A stretch of DNA of 64,000 nucleotides from the NCBI GenBank assembly GCA_004552485.1, contig SFOH01000002.1:14243-78242 (forward strand), given 5' to 3'. Source of the DNA: Bacteroidales bacterium (GTDB lineage Bacteria > Bacteroidota > Bacteroidia > Bacteroidales > Muribaculaceae). Of this stretch, positions 24,360 through 33,057 are shown one piece after another (within the stretch, counting starts at the first letter, position 1; every line of letters begins with the position of its first letter). The notes beneath the pieces were generated by a model. It was given only the letters and a program-made list of their open reading frames with translations. It made no database searches and was not told the origin of the DNA. The position numbers and the translations under genes are program-made.

Positions 24360-25992
24360 GACAGAGCCACAGGCCCTGAGCCGTGCGACAGCCGTCATCG
24401 GCGGCCGCGCGTTCGTCACGGTCCTGCTGACCTCTGTGGTAGCCATAGCCGTCAATGCCCGCCAGCCCAAACTGGTTGTGGGCATCATGGTCGACGGCCT
24501 CAAGCAGGAGTATATCGACCTGCTGCGCACCCAGTTCGTGAAGGGCGGCTTCAACCGCTTCCTCACCGAAGGCGTGGTGCTTGAGAATGTCGACTACGGC
24601 ACCAACCTCGACCCCGCCGCAGCCACCGCCGTGGTGATGACCGGCGCGTCGCCCGCCGTGAACGGCATCCCCGGCGCCATGCGCTACGACCCGCTGGCCA
24701 AGCGCCTTTACAGCACCGTCCACGACCCCGCCGCCGTGGGCAACTACACCGACGAGACCTACTCGCCGCGCGGCCTGCGCGTGTCCACTCTCTCCGACGA
24801 GTCGCGCATCGCGGGCGCCGGCGTCACCTACGTTTACAGCATCGCCCCCGGTCCCGAACAGGCCGTCATCATGGGCGGCCACAGTGGCAACGGAGTGGCA
24901 TGGCTCAACACACGAACCGGCAACTGGGCGACGTCAACCTTCTACCACGACTTCCCGCAGGTGCTCAACCAGCGCAACCGCACGACGCCGCTGTCCACGC
25001 GCATCCAGACCATGGAGTGGACGCCGTCGCTCGTCGGCGCCGGTGCCGAATTCCTCCCCGAGCACCTCACGCACTATCCCTTCCGCTACACCTTCGCAGC
25101 CGGGGACATGGAGCGTTTCGCCGCCTTCCGCTCGTCGCCGCTCGTCAACACCGAGATCACGCAGATCGCCACCGAGCTCATCAACACGCTCAAACTCGGC
25201 ACCCACGACGGCGCGGACATGCTCAACATCGCCTACACCCTCCAGCCGTACCCCTTCAGCAAATCCGCCGAGAATCGTTACGAGCTGGTGGACAGCTACA
25301 TAAAGCTCGATAATGACCTGGCCGGTCTGCTCAACACCATCAACACCCGTGTCGGAGCCGACAACGCCATCATCTACCTTGCCGCCACGCCGCCCTCGGC
25401 GCGCCGCCGCCGCGACGACTCTAAGTGGAACATCCCCGTCGGCGAGTTCTCGACGCGCAAAGCCGCATCGCTGCTCAACCTCTACCTCATCGCCCTCCAT
25501 GGCAACGGCGAGTGGGTCAAGGCCGTGTCCGACAACCAGTTCTACCTCAATCCTGACGCCGCCAAGGCCCACAACGTCGACATGCCGGACCTGCGCCGCG
25601 AAGTGGCCAACTACCTGCGCCGCATGTCGGGCGTGAACCATGCCTTGTCCATCGACGACATTATGACCGGCCACTCCGGCACGGACAATGCCGAGGCGCT
25701 GCGCCGCAACACCGTGGCCGACTATGCCGGTGACGTCACCATCGACCTCCTCCCCGGATGGGAGCTCGTCGACGACTACATGAGCCGCGGCAAGGTGAAA
25801 AATTCCGGTACCGTTTTCGTGAACACGCTCACCACCGCCCCCGCGTACATCCTGGCGCCGGGCGTCAAGCCGGAGATAATCCGCTCGGTGGTCGACGCTC
25901 GCATCCTGGCGCCCACCATCGCCGGACGCATGCACATACGCAGCCCCAACGGCGCCGCACTGCCACCCTTGCGCCTCAAGGACAAGGAGTGA
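24337..25992 (+). CDS. Alkaline-phosphatase-fold protein lacking its metal-site motifs
   Basis: The 551-residue product starts at TTG inside the DUF4105 gene; no later start keeps the hydrophobic export segment (24-41). KLVVGIMVDGLKQEY (with Asp53), MTGASPAVNGI and YIKLDNDLAGLL place it in the type I phosphodiesterase / PafA-like phosphatase family. The nucleophile segment reads LDPAAAT (91-97) instead of TxTGPGH, the GH metal pair near residue 305 and the TADHG motif (here AATPP, 349-353) are lost, and the late THG motif is missing. It is probably not a phosphatase. secA follows. Confidence 0.8.
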   Translation: MTKRKEHKTEPQALSRATAVIGGRAFVTVLLTSVVAIAVNARQPKLVVGIMVDGLKQEYIDLLRTQFVKGGFNRFLTEGVVLENVDYGTNLDPAAATAVVMTGASPAVNGIPGAMRYDPLAKRLYSTVHDPAAVGNYTDETYSPRGLRVSTLSDESRIAGAGVTYVYSIAPGPEQAVIMGGHSGNGVAWLNTRTGNWATSTFYHDFPQVLNQRNRTTPLSTRIQTMEWTPSLVGAGAEFLPEHLTHYPFRYTFAAGDMERFAAFRSSPLVNTEITQIATELINTLKLGTHDGADMLNIAYTLQPYPFSKSAENRYELVDSYIKLDNDLAGLLNTINTRVGADNAIIYLAATPPSARRRRDDSKWNIPVGEFSTRKAASLLNLYLIALHGNGEWVKAVSDNQFYLNPDAAKAHNVDMPDLRREVANYLRRMSGVNHALSIDDIMTGHSGTDNAEALRRNTVADYAGDVTIDLLPGWELVDDYMSRGKVKNSGTVFVNTLTTAPAYILAPGVKPEIIRSVVDARILAPTIAGRMHIRSPNGAALPPLRLKDKE

Positions 25993-26094
25993 GCACCCGC
26001 CATGCGTCCGCCGCGGCATAATGCCCGCGCCGGAACAATCATCACCATTTTCCCCAAAATCCACACTCAGAAACAAATAACACCTTATTATATA

Positions 26095-29000
26095 ATGTCA
26101 CTTATAGGCACAATCAGCAAAATATTCGGCGACAAGTCGTCACGCGACCGCAAGCGCCTGCAGCCCATTGTCAACCGCATCAACCAGCTTCGCCCGGAGT
26201 ATCAGAAACTCTCCAACGACGAGCTGCGCGCCAACATCGACCGCGTCCGCGCTCAGGTCGACGCCGTTGTGAAACCCCGCGAGGAAGAAATCGCACAGAT
26301 CCGCACCGACATCGACAGCCTCCCCTTCGAGGAGCGTCAGCCCAAGTGGGACCGCATCGACCACCTCGAGAAAGAAGTGCTCGAGGAGATCGACAAGGTC
26401 CTGCACGACAACCTGGAGATCGTCTTCGCCACCCTGCGCGAGACCGCCGCACGCTTCGCCGCCAGCGAAACCATCGAGGTAACCGCCACTGACTTCGACC
26501 GCGAACTCGCCGCCCAGGGCCGCGACTTCGTGAGCATCGAGGGCGACAAAGCTCTGTGGAAGAACCACTGGGTTGCCGGCGGCAACGAAATCACCTGGGA
26601 CATGGTCCACTACGACGTACAGCTCATGGGCGGCGTCGTCCTCTACGAAGGCAAAATCGCAGAGATGGCCACCGGTGAAGGTAAAACCCTCGTGGCAACC
26701 CTTCCCGTCTTCCTGCGCTCGCTCTCTAAGAAGGGCGTCCACGTGGTCACCGTCAACGACTACCTGTCGAAACGTGACTCCGAATGGATGGGACCGCTCT
26801 ACATGTTCCACGGCGCCAGCGTCGACTGCATCGACAAACACCAGCCCAACACTCCCGAGCGCCGCAACGCCTACAACTGCGACATCACCTTCGGCACCAA
26901 CAACGAGTTCGGCTTCGATTACCTCCGCGACAACATGGCCCTCGACCCCGAAGACATGGTTCAGCGCAAGCACTACTTCGCCATCGTCGACGAGGTCGAC
27001 TCCGTGCTCATCGACGATGCCCGCACGCCTCTGATCATCTCCGGTCCCGTGCCCAAGGGCGACGACCAGTACTTCAACGAGTACAAGGGCAACGTCGAGC
27101 AGGTTGTGCAGGCCCAGCGCCGCCTCGTCACCCAGATTCTCGCCGACGCCAAGACCAAACTCGCCAGCGAGGACAAGGCCGAGCGCACCGAAGGAGCGCT
27201 CCTCCTCTTCCGCGCCTTCAAAGGTCTGCCCAAGAACACCGCGCTCATCAAATTCCTCAGCCAGGAGGGCATGAAGAACATCCTCCTCGAGACCGAGGCC
27301 AAATACCTCCAGGACGGCGCCCGCGAGATGCCCGTCGTCACCGACCCGCTCTATTTCGTGGTCGACGAGAAGAACCGCTCCGTCGAGCTCACCGACAAGG
27401 GCTATGCACAGCTCACCAAGGGCATCGACGACCCCAACTTCTTCATCCTCCCCGACATCGCCGCACAGCTCTCCGAGCTCGAGCATGTCACCGACCTCCA
27501 GGAGCGCGCCAACCGCAAGGACCAACTCATGGCCGATTATGCCGTCAAAGCCGAGCGCGTTCACACCGTCACCCAGCTGCTCAAGGCCTACACCATGTTT
27601 GAGAAAGACGTGGAGTATGTCATCGATGACAACAAAATCAAAATCGTGGACGAGCAGACGGGCCGTATCATGGAGGGCCGCCGTTACAGCGACGGTCTCC
27701 ACCAGGCTATCGAGGCAAAGGAGGGCGTGAAGGTCGAGGCCGCCACGCAGACCTTCGCCACCATCACCCTGCAGAACTACTTCCGCATGTACTACAAACT
27801 GGCCGGTATGACCGGTACCGCCGAGACCGAGGCCGGTGAGTTCTGGGACATATACAAACTCGATGTCGTCACCATCCCCACCAATCGCCCCGTCGCCCGC
27901 ATCGACATGAACGACCGCGTCTATCGCACCAAGCGCGAGAAGTATGCCGCCGTCATCGAAGAGATCGAGCGCCTCATCAAGCAGGGCCGCCCCGTCCTCG
28001 TCGGCACCACCTCCGTCGAAATCTCCGAGCTGCTGAGCAAGATGCTGAGCATGCGCCACATCCCCCACAACGTCCTCAACGCCAAACTCCACCAGAAGGA
28101 GGCCGAGATCGTTGCTCTCGCCGGCCGCAAGGGCACTGTCACCATCGCCACCAACATGGCCGGCCGTGGTACGGACATCAAGCTGCCTCAGGAAGTCAAG
28201 GACGCCGGCGGTCTGGCCATCATCGGCACGGAGCGCCACGAGAGCCGTCGCGTCGACCGCCAGCTCCGCGGTCGTGCCGGCCGTCAGGGCGACCCCGGTT
28301 CGTCGGTCTTCTACGTCTCCTTCGAGGACGCCCTCATGCGCGTATATGCCTCCGACCGCATCATGAAAGTGCTTGACTCGCTGGGCTTCAAGGACGGCGA
28401 AATGCTCGAGCACAAGATGATTTCAAACTCCATCGAGAAAGCCCAGAAGCGCGTCGAGGAGAACAACTTCGGCATCCGCAAACACCTCCTGGAGTATGAC
28501 GACGTGATGAACAAACAGCGCACCTACATCTACTCCAAGCGTCAGCACGCCCTCAAAGGCGAGCGCATCGGCATCGACATCAGCAACATGATCTACGACG
28601 TTATCGAGAACCTCGTCGAGAACTATCCCACTCCCGCCGATTACGCCGACTTCTCCCTCGAGCTCATGAAGGTGCTGGCCATCGAGCCGGGCATGACCGA
28701 GAAGGAGTATGCCGACATGGAGAAAGAGGACAAGGTGGCACAGCTCCACGCCGCCGCCATGGAGAACCTCAACCGCAAGAGCGCGCGCATCATCGAAATC
28801 ATCATGCCCGTCATCACCGAGGCCGTCGCCAACGGTGAGACCGGCATCCGTGCCATCCCCATCACCGACGGCAAGCGCATCTTCCGCGTGATGTTCGACC
28901 TCGAGGAAGCCGTCGCCACCGAGGGACGCTCCATCATCAAAGAGTGGCAGAAACGCGTACTGCTGCTGAACATCGACGAGCTTTGGAAAGAGCATCTCCG

Positions 29001-29469
29001 CGAACTCGACGACCTGAAGCAGAGCGTGCGCAACGCTTCCTACGAGCAGAAAGACCCGCTTGTGATCTACAAGGTCGAGAGCTTCCACCTTTTCGAGCGC
29101 ATGCTCTCCAACCTCAACAACAAGAGCACGTCGATGCTTATGCGCGGCCAGCTCTACGTCCGCCCCGTCGACCCCGAGCAGGTTGCCGCCGCCCAGGCAG
29201 CCGCTGCCGCCGCTCAGGCACCGCGTCCCGAGATGCAGCGCGCCATGCCCCAGCCGCGTGCTCCGCAGGACTACAAGACCTCGAAGGCCACCCTGCCCAG
29301 CGAAGAGGCCGCCATGGCCGCACAGCGTGCCGCCGCCTCAGCTCCCCAGGGCCAGCAGCAACAGCAGCACATGCCCCAGGTCAACAACGGCCCCCGCATC
29401 GGCCGCAACGACCCCTGCCCCTGTGGTTCCGGCAAGAAATACAAGAACTGCCACGGCCGCGGCATCTGA
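26095..29469 (+). CDS. secA: Preprotein translocase ATPase SecA
   Basis: SecA drives secretory proteins through SecYEG. The 1124-residue product is long, as in other Bacteroidota, owing to insertions in the nucleotide-binding region. MATGEGKTLVATLP is Walker A, DEVDSVLIDD Walker B, MAGRGTDIKLP and RQLRGRAGRQGDPGSS mark the second motor domain. A Gln/Ala-rich linker leads to the zinc-binding end CPCGSGKKYKNCH. ATG 26095 gives the standard start MSLIGTISKIFGDK; the frame extends upstream without likeness. Confidence 0.97.
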   Translation: MSLIGTISKIFGDKSSRDRKRLQPIVNRINQLRPEYQKLSNDELRANIDRVRAQVDAVVKPREEEIAQIRTDIDSLPFEERQPKWDRIDHLEKEVLEEIDKVLHDNLEIVFATLRETAARFAASETIEVTATDFDRELAAQGRDFVSIEGDKALWKNHWVAGGNEITWDMVHYDVQLMGGVVLYEGKIAEMATGEGKTLVATLPVFLRSLSKKGVHVVTVNDYLSKRDSEWMGPLYMFHGASVDCIDKHQPNTPERRNAYNCDITFGTNNEFGFDYLRDNMALDPEDMVQRKHYFAIVDEVDSVLIDDARTPLIISGPVPKGDDQYFNEYKGNVEQVVQAQRRLVTQILADAKTKLASEDKAERTEGALLLFRAFKGLPKNTALIKFLSQEGMKNILLETEAKYLQDGAREMPVVTDPLYFVVDEKNRSVELTDKGYAQLTKGIDDPNFFILPDIAAQLSELEHVTDLQERANRKDQLMADYAVKAERVHTVTQLLKAYTMFEKDVEYVIDDNKIKIVDEQTGRIMEGRRYSDGLHQAIEAKEGVKVEAATQTFATITLQNYFRMYYKLAGMTGTAETEAGEFWDIYKLDVVTIPTNRPVARIDMNDRVYRTKREKYAAVIEEIERLIKQGRPVLVGTTSVEISELLSKMLSMRHIPHNVLNAKLHQKEAEIVALAGRKGTVTIATNMAGRGTDIKLPQEVKDAGGLAIIGTERHESRRVDRQLRGRAGRQGDPGSSVFYVSFEDALMRVYASDRIMKVLDSLGFKDGEMLEHKMISNSIEKAQKRVEENNFGIRKHLLEYDDVMNKQRTYIYSKRQHALKGERIGIDISNMIYDVIENLVENYPTPADYADFSLELMKVLAIEPGMTEKEYADMEKEDKVAQLHAAAMENLNRKSARIIEIIMPVITEAVANGETGIRAIPITDGKRIFRVMFDLEEAVATEGRSIIKEWQKRVLLLNIDELWKEHLRELDDLKQSVRNASYEQKDPLVIYKVESFHLFERMLSNLNNKSTSMLMRGQLYVRPVDPEQVAAAQAAAAAAQAPRPEMQRAMPQPRAPQDYKTSKATLPSEEAAMAAQRAAASAPQGQQQQQHMPQVNNGPRIGRNDPCPCGSGKKYKNCHGRGI

Positions 29470-29504
29470 CCTCTCACTTCAGACATCAATAACACCCTAA
29501 AGCG

Positions 29505-30200
29505 ATGATTATGAAAAAATTACTTCTCTCCCTCATCGTGGCCGCCGCCCCGATGATTGCCTCGGCGCAGAGCATCTTTGACAGCGGCAAAAACTACAAG
29601 TACTTCGGCGTTCGCCTCGGTCTCGACCTCACGTGTCCCACCAAGGTCACCGACAACAACTCGCCGCTCAACCTCGCCTCCGACATCTTCAAGACCGGTG
29701 CCGGCTTCAACGTGGGCGCCATCTACAACATCCCCGTGTGGATGAACATGTACGTCGAGCCCGGTGTCACCCTCTACTACCACACCTACAAGCTCAACAA
29801 GGACTTCCTCCCCGAGATGGATCCCAAATACTCCAGCGGTTCCGTCCGTGAGTTCGGTCTCAGCATCCCCGTTGTCGCCGGTTATCACTTCGACTTCACC
29901 GACGACATCAAGGTGCGTGTCTTCACCGGCCCCGTCTTCAGCCTCGGCCTCAAAGGCGACCTCCACGTCACCGACAAGAGCAGCGACATCAAACTCAGCG
30001 GCTCGACAGGTGTCTATAAAGACGGCGGCATCAACCGCTCGAACATCGCATGGCGCATCGGCGCCGGCATCGACTACAAGCAGTTCGCCTTCGCCGTCTA
30101 CGGCGACCCCGAGCTGACCCACGCCTACCACAACACCGACGGCAGCAACATGGTGTTCCGCCGCAACGTAGTCTCGTTCACGCTCGGCTACAACTTCTGA
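29505..30200 (+). CDS. Outer-membrane beta-barrel protein (porin-like, PorT family type)
   Basis: The 231-residue product has a signal peptide ending near IASAQ and strand-rich body (KYFGVRLGLDLTCPTKV, FNVGAIYNIPVWMNMYVEPG), finishing NVVSFTLGYNF with terminal Phe. It resembles the broad outer-membrane-protein beta-barrel domain of Bacteroidota. A start at the second ATG (29511) would fit the signal peptide equally well. It lies 35 bases after secA and ends at a strong terminator. Function is not known. Confidence 0.78.
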   Translation: MIMKKLLLSLIVAAAPMIASAQSIFDSGKNYKYFGVRLGLDLTCPTKVTDNNSPLNLASDIFKTGAGFNVGAIYNIPVWMNMYVEPGVTLYYHTYKLNKDFLPEMDPKYSSGSVREFGLSIPVVAGYHFDFTDDIKVRVFTGPVFSLGLKGDLHVTDKSSDIKLSGSTGVYKDGGINRSNIAWRIGAGIDYKQFAFAVYGDPELTHAYHNTDGSNMVFRRNVVSFTLGYNF

Positions 30201-30233
30201 AGCATTGCGGAGACCCTTCCGTTAATGAACAAT

Positions 30234-30266
30234 AAAACCTCGTCCTTTGGGCGGGGTTTTGTTTTG
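30234..30266 (+). terminator. Terminator after the barrel gene
   Basis: AAAACCTCGTCC pairs with GGGCGGGGTTTT around TTT (two wobble pairs), followed by GTTTTG. The T run overlaps the next promoter. Confidence 0.85.
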
Positions 30267-30294
30267 CATAATTGGCGAAAAAACAGTAACTTTG
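30263..30294 (+). promoter_or_regulatory. Promoter of the META-domain gene
   Basis: TTTG (30263-30266) and TAACTTTG (30287-30294) are 20 bases apart. The leader of about 135 bases holds small hairpins (CGGATT/AATCCG near 30400). Confidence 0.75.
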
Positions 30295-30435
30295 CAAGGC
30301 AGAATGTAAACCCGCAAGGGAACATAGCTGTTCAGGTTTTAAGAGATGCCTTCGGCCGTACTTTGGCAATAGCCTGGATGATGGACGGTAACGGATTCTT
30401 AAATCCGACGATAAAACTCTGTAGATGAACTGATT

Positions 30436-31551
30436 ATGAAGATTCGATACGTTATTATGGCTGTGGCTGCCATGCTTGTATGCAGCACCATGAGCGCCGA
30501 GTTAGCCCCGGAAGCCAAGAAGCAGCAGTTGGGCTCCGAAGCCACGCCTGTGAGCAAGACCGGCTCGCAGAGCTCGCGCACGGCCACTGTGGTCGTCTCC
30601 CGCGAGGTGATTCCCGTGGGCAAACCCTCCGACCAAAAGGACAAGAAAAAGAAAGACAAAAAGGACAAGAAGAATAACAAAGAAAACAAGAACCTGACCG
30701 CTCAGTCGTCCGAGAAGTCCGCTCCCAAGAAGGAGGAGAAAAAAGACAAAAAGCACAAGAAAAACAAGGAGCACAAGCCCACCGTCAACCTCAAGGAACT
30801 TGCCGCAAACGTCAAAGGCCAGTGGACGCTCGTGTCCATAGGTAAAAACGGTGTCACCGACGACATCGACATTCCCTACATCATCTTCGAGCCCGACAAG
30901 GACAACGCCGGCCGCGCCCTGCCCACCGGCATGGCCTACGTCTCCAACGGCCACAAAATCATCAACGCACGCTACACGCTTAGCGAGAACGCCGTGACTT
31001 TCACCGGCCCCGTCGCCTCGCAGGACGTCACCAAAACCGTTAAGTATGAGCGCGATATGAACAAAGTTCTCGACCCGCGCAAGTCCGAGAACAAGGTGAA
31101 GATGACCCTCACCCACAAACTTAACGAGTTCGACCTCAGCTTCAACGACAACTCCAACCGCCCGATGCTCTCCTTCGTGCGCCATGACATCGGCTTCATG
31201 GACGGCAAATGGCAGGTCAACGAGCTCTACGGCGAGAACGTCCATGATGTCCAGGCCAATCTCTGTATCGACGTCGCCCAGCAGCGCATCCACGGCAACA
31301 CCGGCTGCAACTACTTCAACGGCGACCTGGCCGTCACCCCCTACGAGCCCAGCTCCATCGACTTCTCCGGAATGGTTGTGGACAGCCATGGCGGCAAGAA
31401 AGTGCGCCAGGAGCGCCTCATGCTCGTCGCCCTCGAGGAGGCCAACTCTTACCTCAAGCTCTCCGACACGAGCATCGCCCTCATCAACAGCCATGGCAAG
31501 CAGGTCATGAAACTCAACCTCATCGAACGCACGCCCCGACGCAGAAGATAA
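30436..31551 (+). CDS. META-domain exported protein with lysine-rich linker
   Basis: The 371-residue product has a signal peptide (1-21), a linker at about 66-116 made almost entirely of Lys, Asp, Glu and Asn, and then two related domains: about 120-255 (KGQWTLVSIGKNGV) and 256-371, where DGKWQVNELYGENV and GNTGCNYFNGDLAV are META/HslJ-like. META proteins sit in the envelope and are linked to stress tolerance. The stop shares one base with the aroE start (TAATG). Confidence 0.78.
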   Translation: MKIRYVIMAVAAMLVCSTMSAELAPEAKKQQLGSEATPVSKTGSQSSRTATVVVSREVIPVGKPSDQKDKKKKDKKDKKNNKENKNLTAQSSEKSAPKKEEKKDKKHKKNKEHKPTVNLKELAANVKGQWTLVSIGKNGVTDDIDIPYIIFEPDKDNAGRALPTGMAYVSNGHKIINARYTLSENAVTFTGPVASQDVTKTVKYERDMNKVLDPRKSENKVKMTLTHKLNEFDLSFNDNSNRPMLSFVRHDIGFMDGKWQVNELYGENVHDVQANLCIDVAQQRIHGNTGCNYFNGDLAVTPYEPSSIDFSGMVVDSHGGKKVRQERLMLVALEEANSYLKLSDTSIALINSHGKQVMKLNLIERTPRRRR

Positions 31552-32321
31552 TGGCACACAAAATCTACGGCCTGGTGGGACACCCGCTGGGCCACTCTTT
31601 TTCGGCCGCCTTCTTCAATGCGCGATTTGAGCGTGAAGGCATGGACGCCGAATACCGCAACTACGACCTCGATTGCGTCGACGGTCTTCACCGGCTCGTC
31701 GAGACCACGCCAGAGTTGTGCGGCCTCAACGTCACCATCCCCTACAAGGAAGCAGTCATCCCGATGCTCGACGCTCTCTCTGAGACCGCCGCAGCCATAG
31801 GCGCCGTCAATGTCATACATATTTCGCGCCGCGCCGACGGCGGCGTTTTCCTCACCGGCCACAACACCGACGTCGTCGGCTTCGACGAGTCTTTTTGTGC
31901 CCTCCTTCGCGACGCAAAGGCTCCGCGCCACGCACTTGTCCTCGGCACCGGCGGTGCCTCGAAGGCCGCCTGCTATGCGTTACGTCAGGCCGGACTGACA
32001 GTTAAGCGCGTGTCGCGCAGCCCGAAGGACGACGACACGATCTCATACGCCTCGCTGAGAGAGCCGGGCGTAATGGAACGCTATAAAGTAATTGTAAATG
32101 CCACTCCCTTAGGCACATACCCCAACACAGACGCCTGCCCGGACATTCCCTATGAGCTGCTGACGCCCGCGCATTTCTGCTTCGACCTCGTCTACAATCC
32201 GCCGCTCACACGCTTCCTGCACGAAGCCTCCACCCACGGCTGCGTGCTCCGCAACGGCCTCGCTATGCTCCACACCCAGGCCCTTGCCGCCTGGGCCATC
32301 TGGAACGCCCTCTCTGTCTGA
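31551..32321 (+). CDS. aroE: Shikimate dehydrogenase
   Basis: AroE reduces 3-dehydroshikimate with NADPH in aromatic amino-acid synthesis. The 256-residue product has GHPLGHSFS (shikimate serines), NVTIPYKE (catalytic Lys), GHNTDVVG (catalytic Asp) and the cofactor motif GTGGASKA. It is coupled to the META gene by a one-base overlap, although the two have no obvious shared role. Confidence 0.95.
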   Translation: MAHKIYGLVGHPLGHSFSAAFFNARFEREGMDAEYRNYDLDCVDGLHRLVETTPELCGLNVTIPYKEAVIPMLDALSETAAAIGAVNVIHISRRADGGVFLTGHNTDVVGFDESFCALLRDAKAPRHALVLGTGGASKAACYALRQAGLTVKRVSRSPKDDDTISYASLREPGVMERYKVIVNATPLGTYPNTDACPDIPYELLTPAHFCFDLVYNPPLTRFLHEASTHGCVLRNGLAMLHTQALAAWAIWNALSV

Positions 32322-32326
32322 GCGCC

Positions 32327-32353
32327 ACCGTGCCGCAAGCCCGCGGCTTGCGG
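32327..32353 (+). repeat. ACCGTG-tagged hairpin, copy 1
   Basis: ACCGTG (32327-32332) is followed by CCGCAAGCC, loop CGC and GGCTTGCGG, a perfect nine-pair stem. It lies between the convergent ends of aroE and ysxC. Confidence 0.8.
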
Positions 32354-32361
32354 TTCCCGGT

Positions 32362-32964
32362 TCACTCCAGCGGCAGGCGGTTCATCTCCTCGATATAGTC
32401 GAGGATGGCGGCACGTCCGCGACCGTCTATCGACGACGTGCGGAACACCGGCGGAAGCTCCTCCCACTCCTCGAGCAGCGCGGCGCAATAATCGCCCGTC
32501 ACTTTCTTCGCAGCGTTTGAGCTGAGCTTGTCGAGCTTGGTGAAGACGATTGAGAACGGCACGCCGTTCTCGCCCAACCATTCCATGAATTCCATGTCAA
32601 TCTTCTGCGGCATGTGGCGGCCGTCAATCAGCAGGAACAGGTTCGTCATCTGCTCGCGCCCCAGGATGTAGCCGCGAATCATCTTCTCGAGCTTGGCGCG
32701 GTCGGCCTTGCTGCGACGGGCATAGCCGTAGCCGGGTAGGTCGACAATTTGCCACTCGTCGTTGACCACGAAGTGGTTGATAAGCATTGTCTTGCCGGGC
32801 GTCGACGAGGTCATCGCCAGGTCCTTGCGGCCCGTGAGCATATTGATGAGCGACGACTTGCCAACGTTGCTTCGGCCGATGAAGGCGTACTCGTGCATCT
32901 CGCTCTTGGGGCATTTCTCCACGTCGGGGCTGCTCACCACAAATCTTGCCGTATTTATAATCAT
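32362..32964 (-). CDS. ysxC: Ribosome biogenesis GTPase YsxC/EngB
   Basis: This essential GTPase assists assembly of the large ribosomal subunit. The 200-residue length is typical. GRSNVGKSSL is the P-loop, TPGKT the switch I threonine region, DLPGYGYA G3, and TKLDK G4. Confidence 0.95.
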   Translation of the reverse strand: MIINTARFVVSSPDVEKCPKSEMHEYAFIGRSNVGKSSLINMLTGRKDLAMTSSTPGKTMLINHFVVNDEWQIVDLPGYGYARRSKADRAKLEKMIRGYILGREQMTNLFLLIDGRHMPQKIDMEFMEWLGENGVPFSIVFTKLDKLSSNAAKKVTGDYCAALLEEWEELPPVFRTSSIDGRGRAAILDYIEEMNRLPLE

Positions 32965-33014
32965 TTCTGTGAAAGGTTTTTGCGTTTAAAATCAGTTATG
33001 CCGTCTTGACTCTG

Positions 33015-33045
33015 CAAAGTTACGCAATGTTTTTGAAATCTCAAA
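33015..33045 (-). promoter_or_regulatory. Promoter of ysxC
   Basis: On the minus strand TTTG (33045-33042) and TAACTTTG (33022-33015), 19 bases apart; leader about 45 bases. Confidence 0.75.
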
Positions 33046-33057
33046 CACGCGGGCGTC

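Noticed and set aside
26140..28413. 757-codon frame antisense to secA, and similar long antisense frames over gpmI, prfC and tsaD.
   Set aside because: Codon bias in GC-rich genes leaves the opposite strand free of stops; the predicted products have shadow composition (Val, Asp, Gly, His rich) and no known fold.
30640..30790. Repeated AAGAC/AAAGAC words as a possible tandem repeat or CRISPR-like array.
   Set aside because: They encode the lysine-rich linker of the META protein and have no regular spacing.
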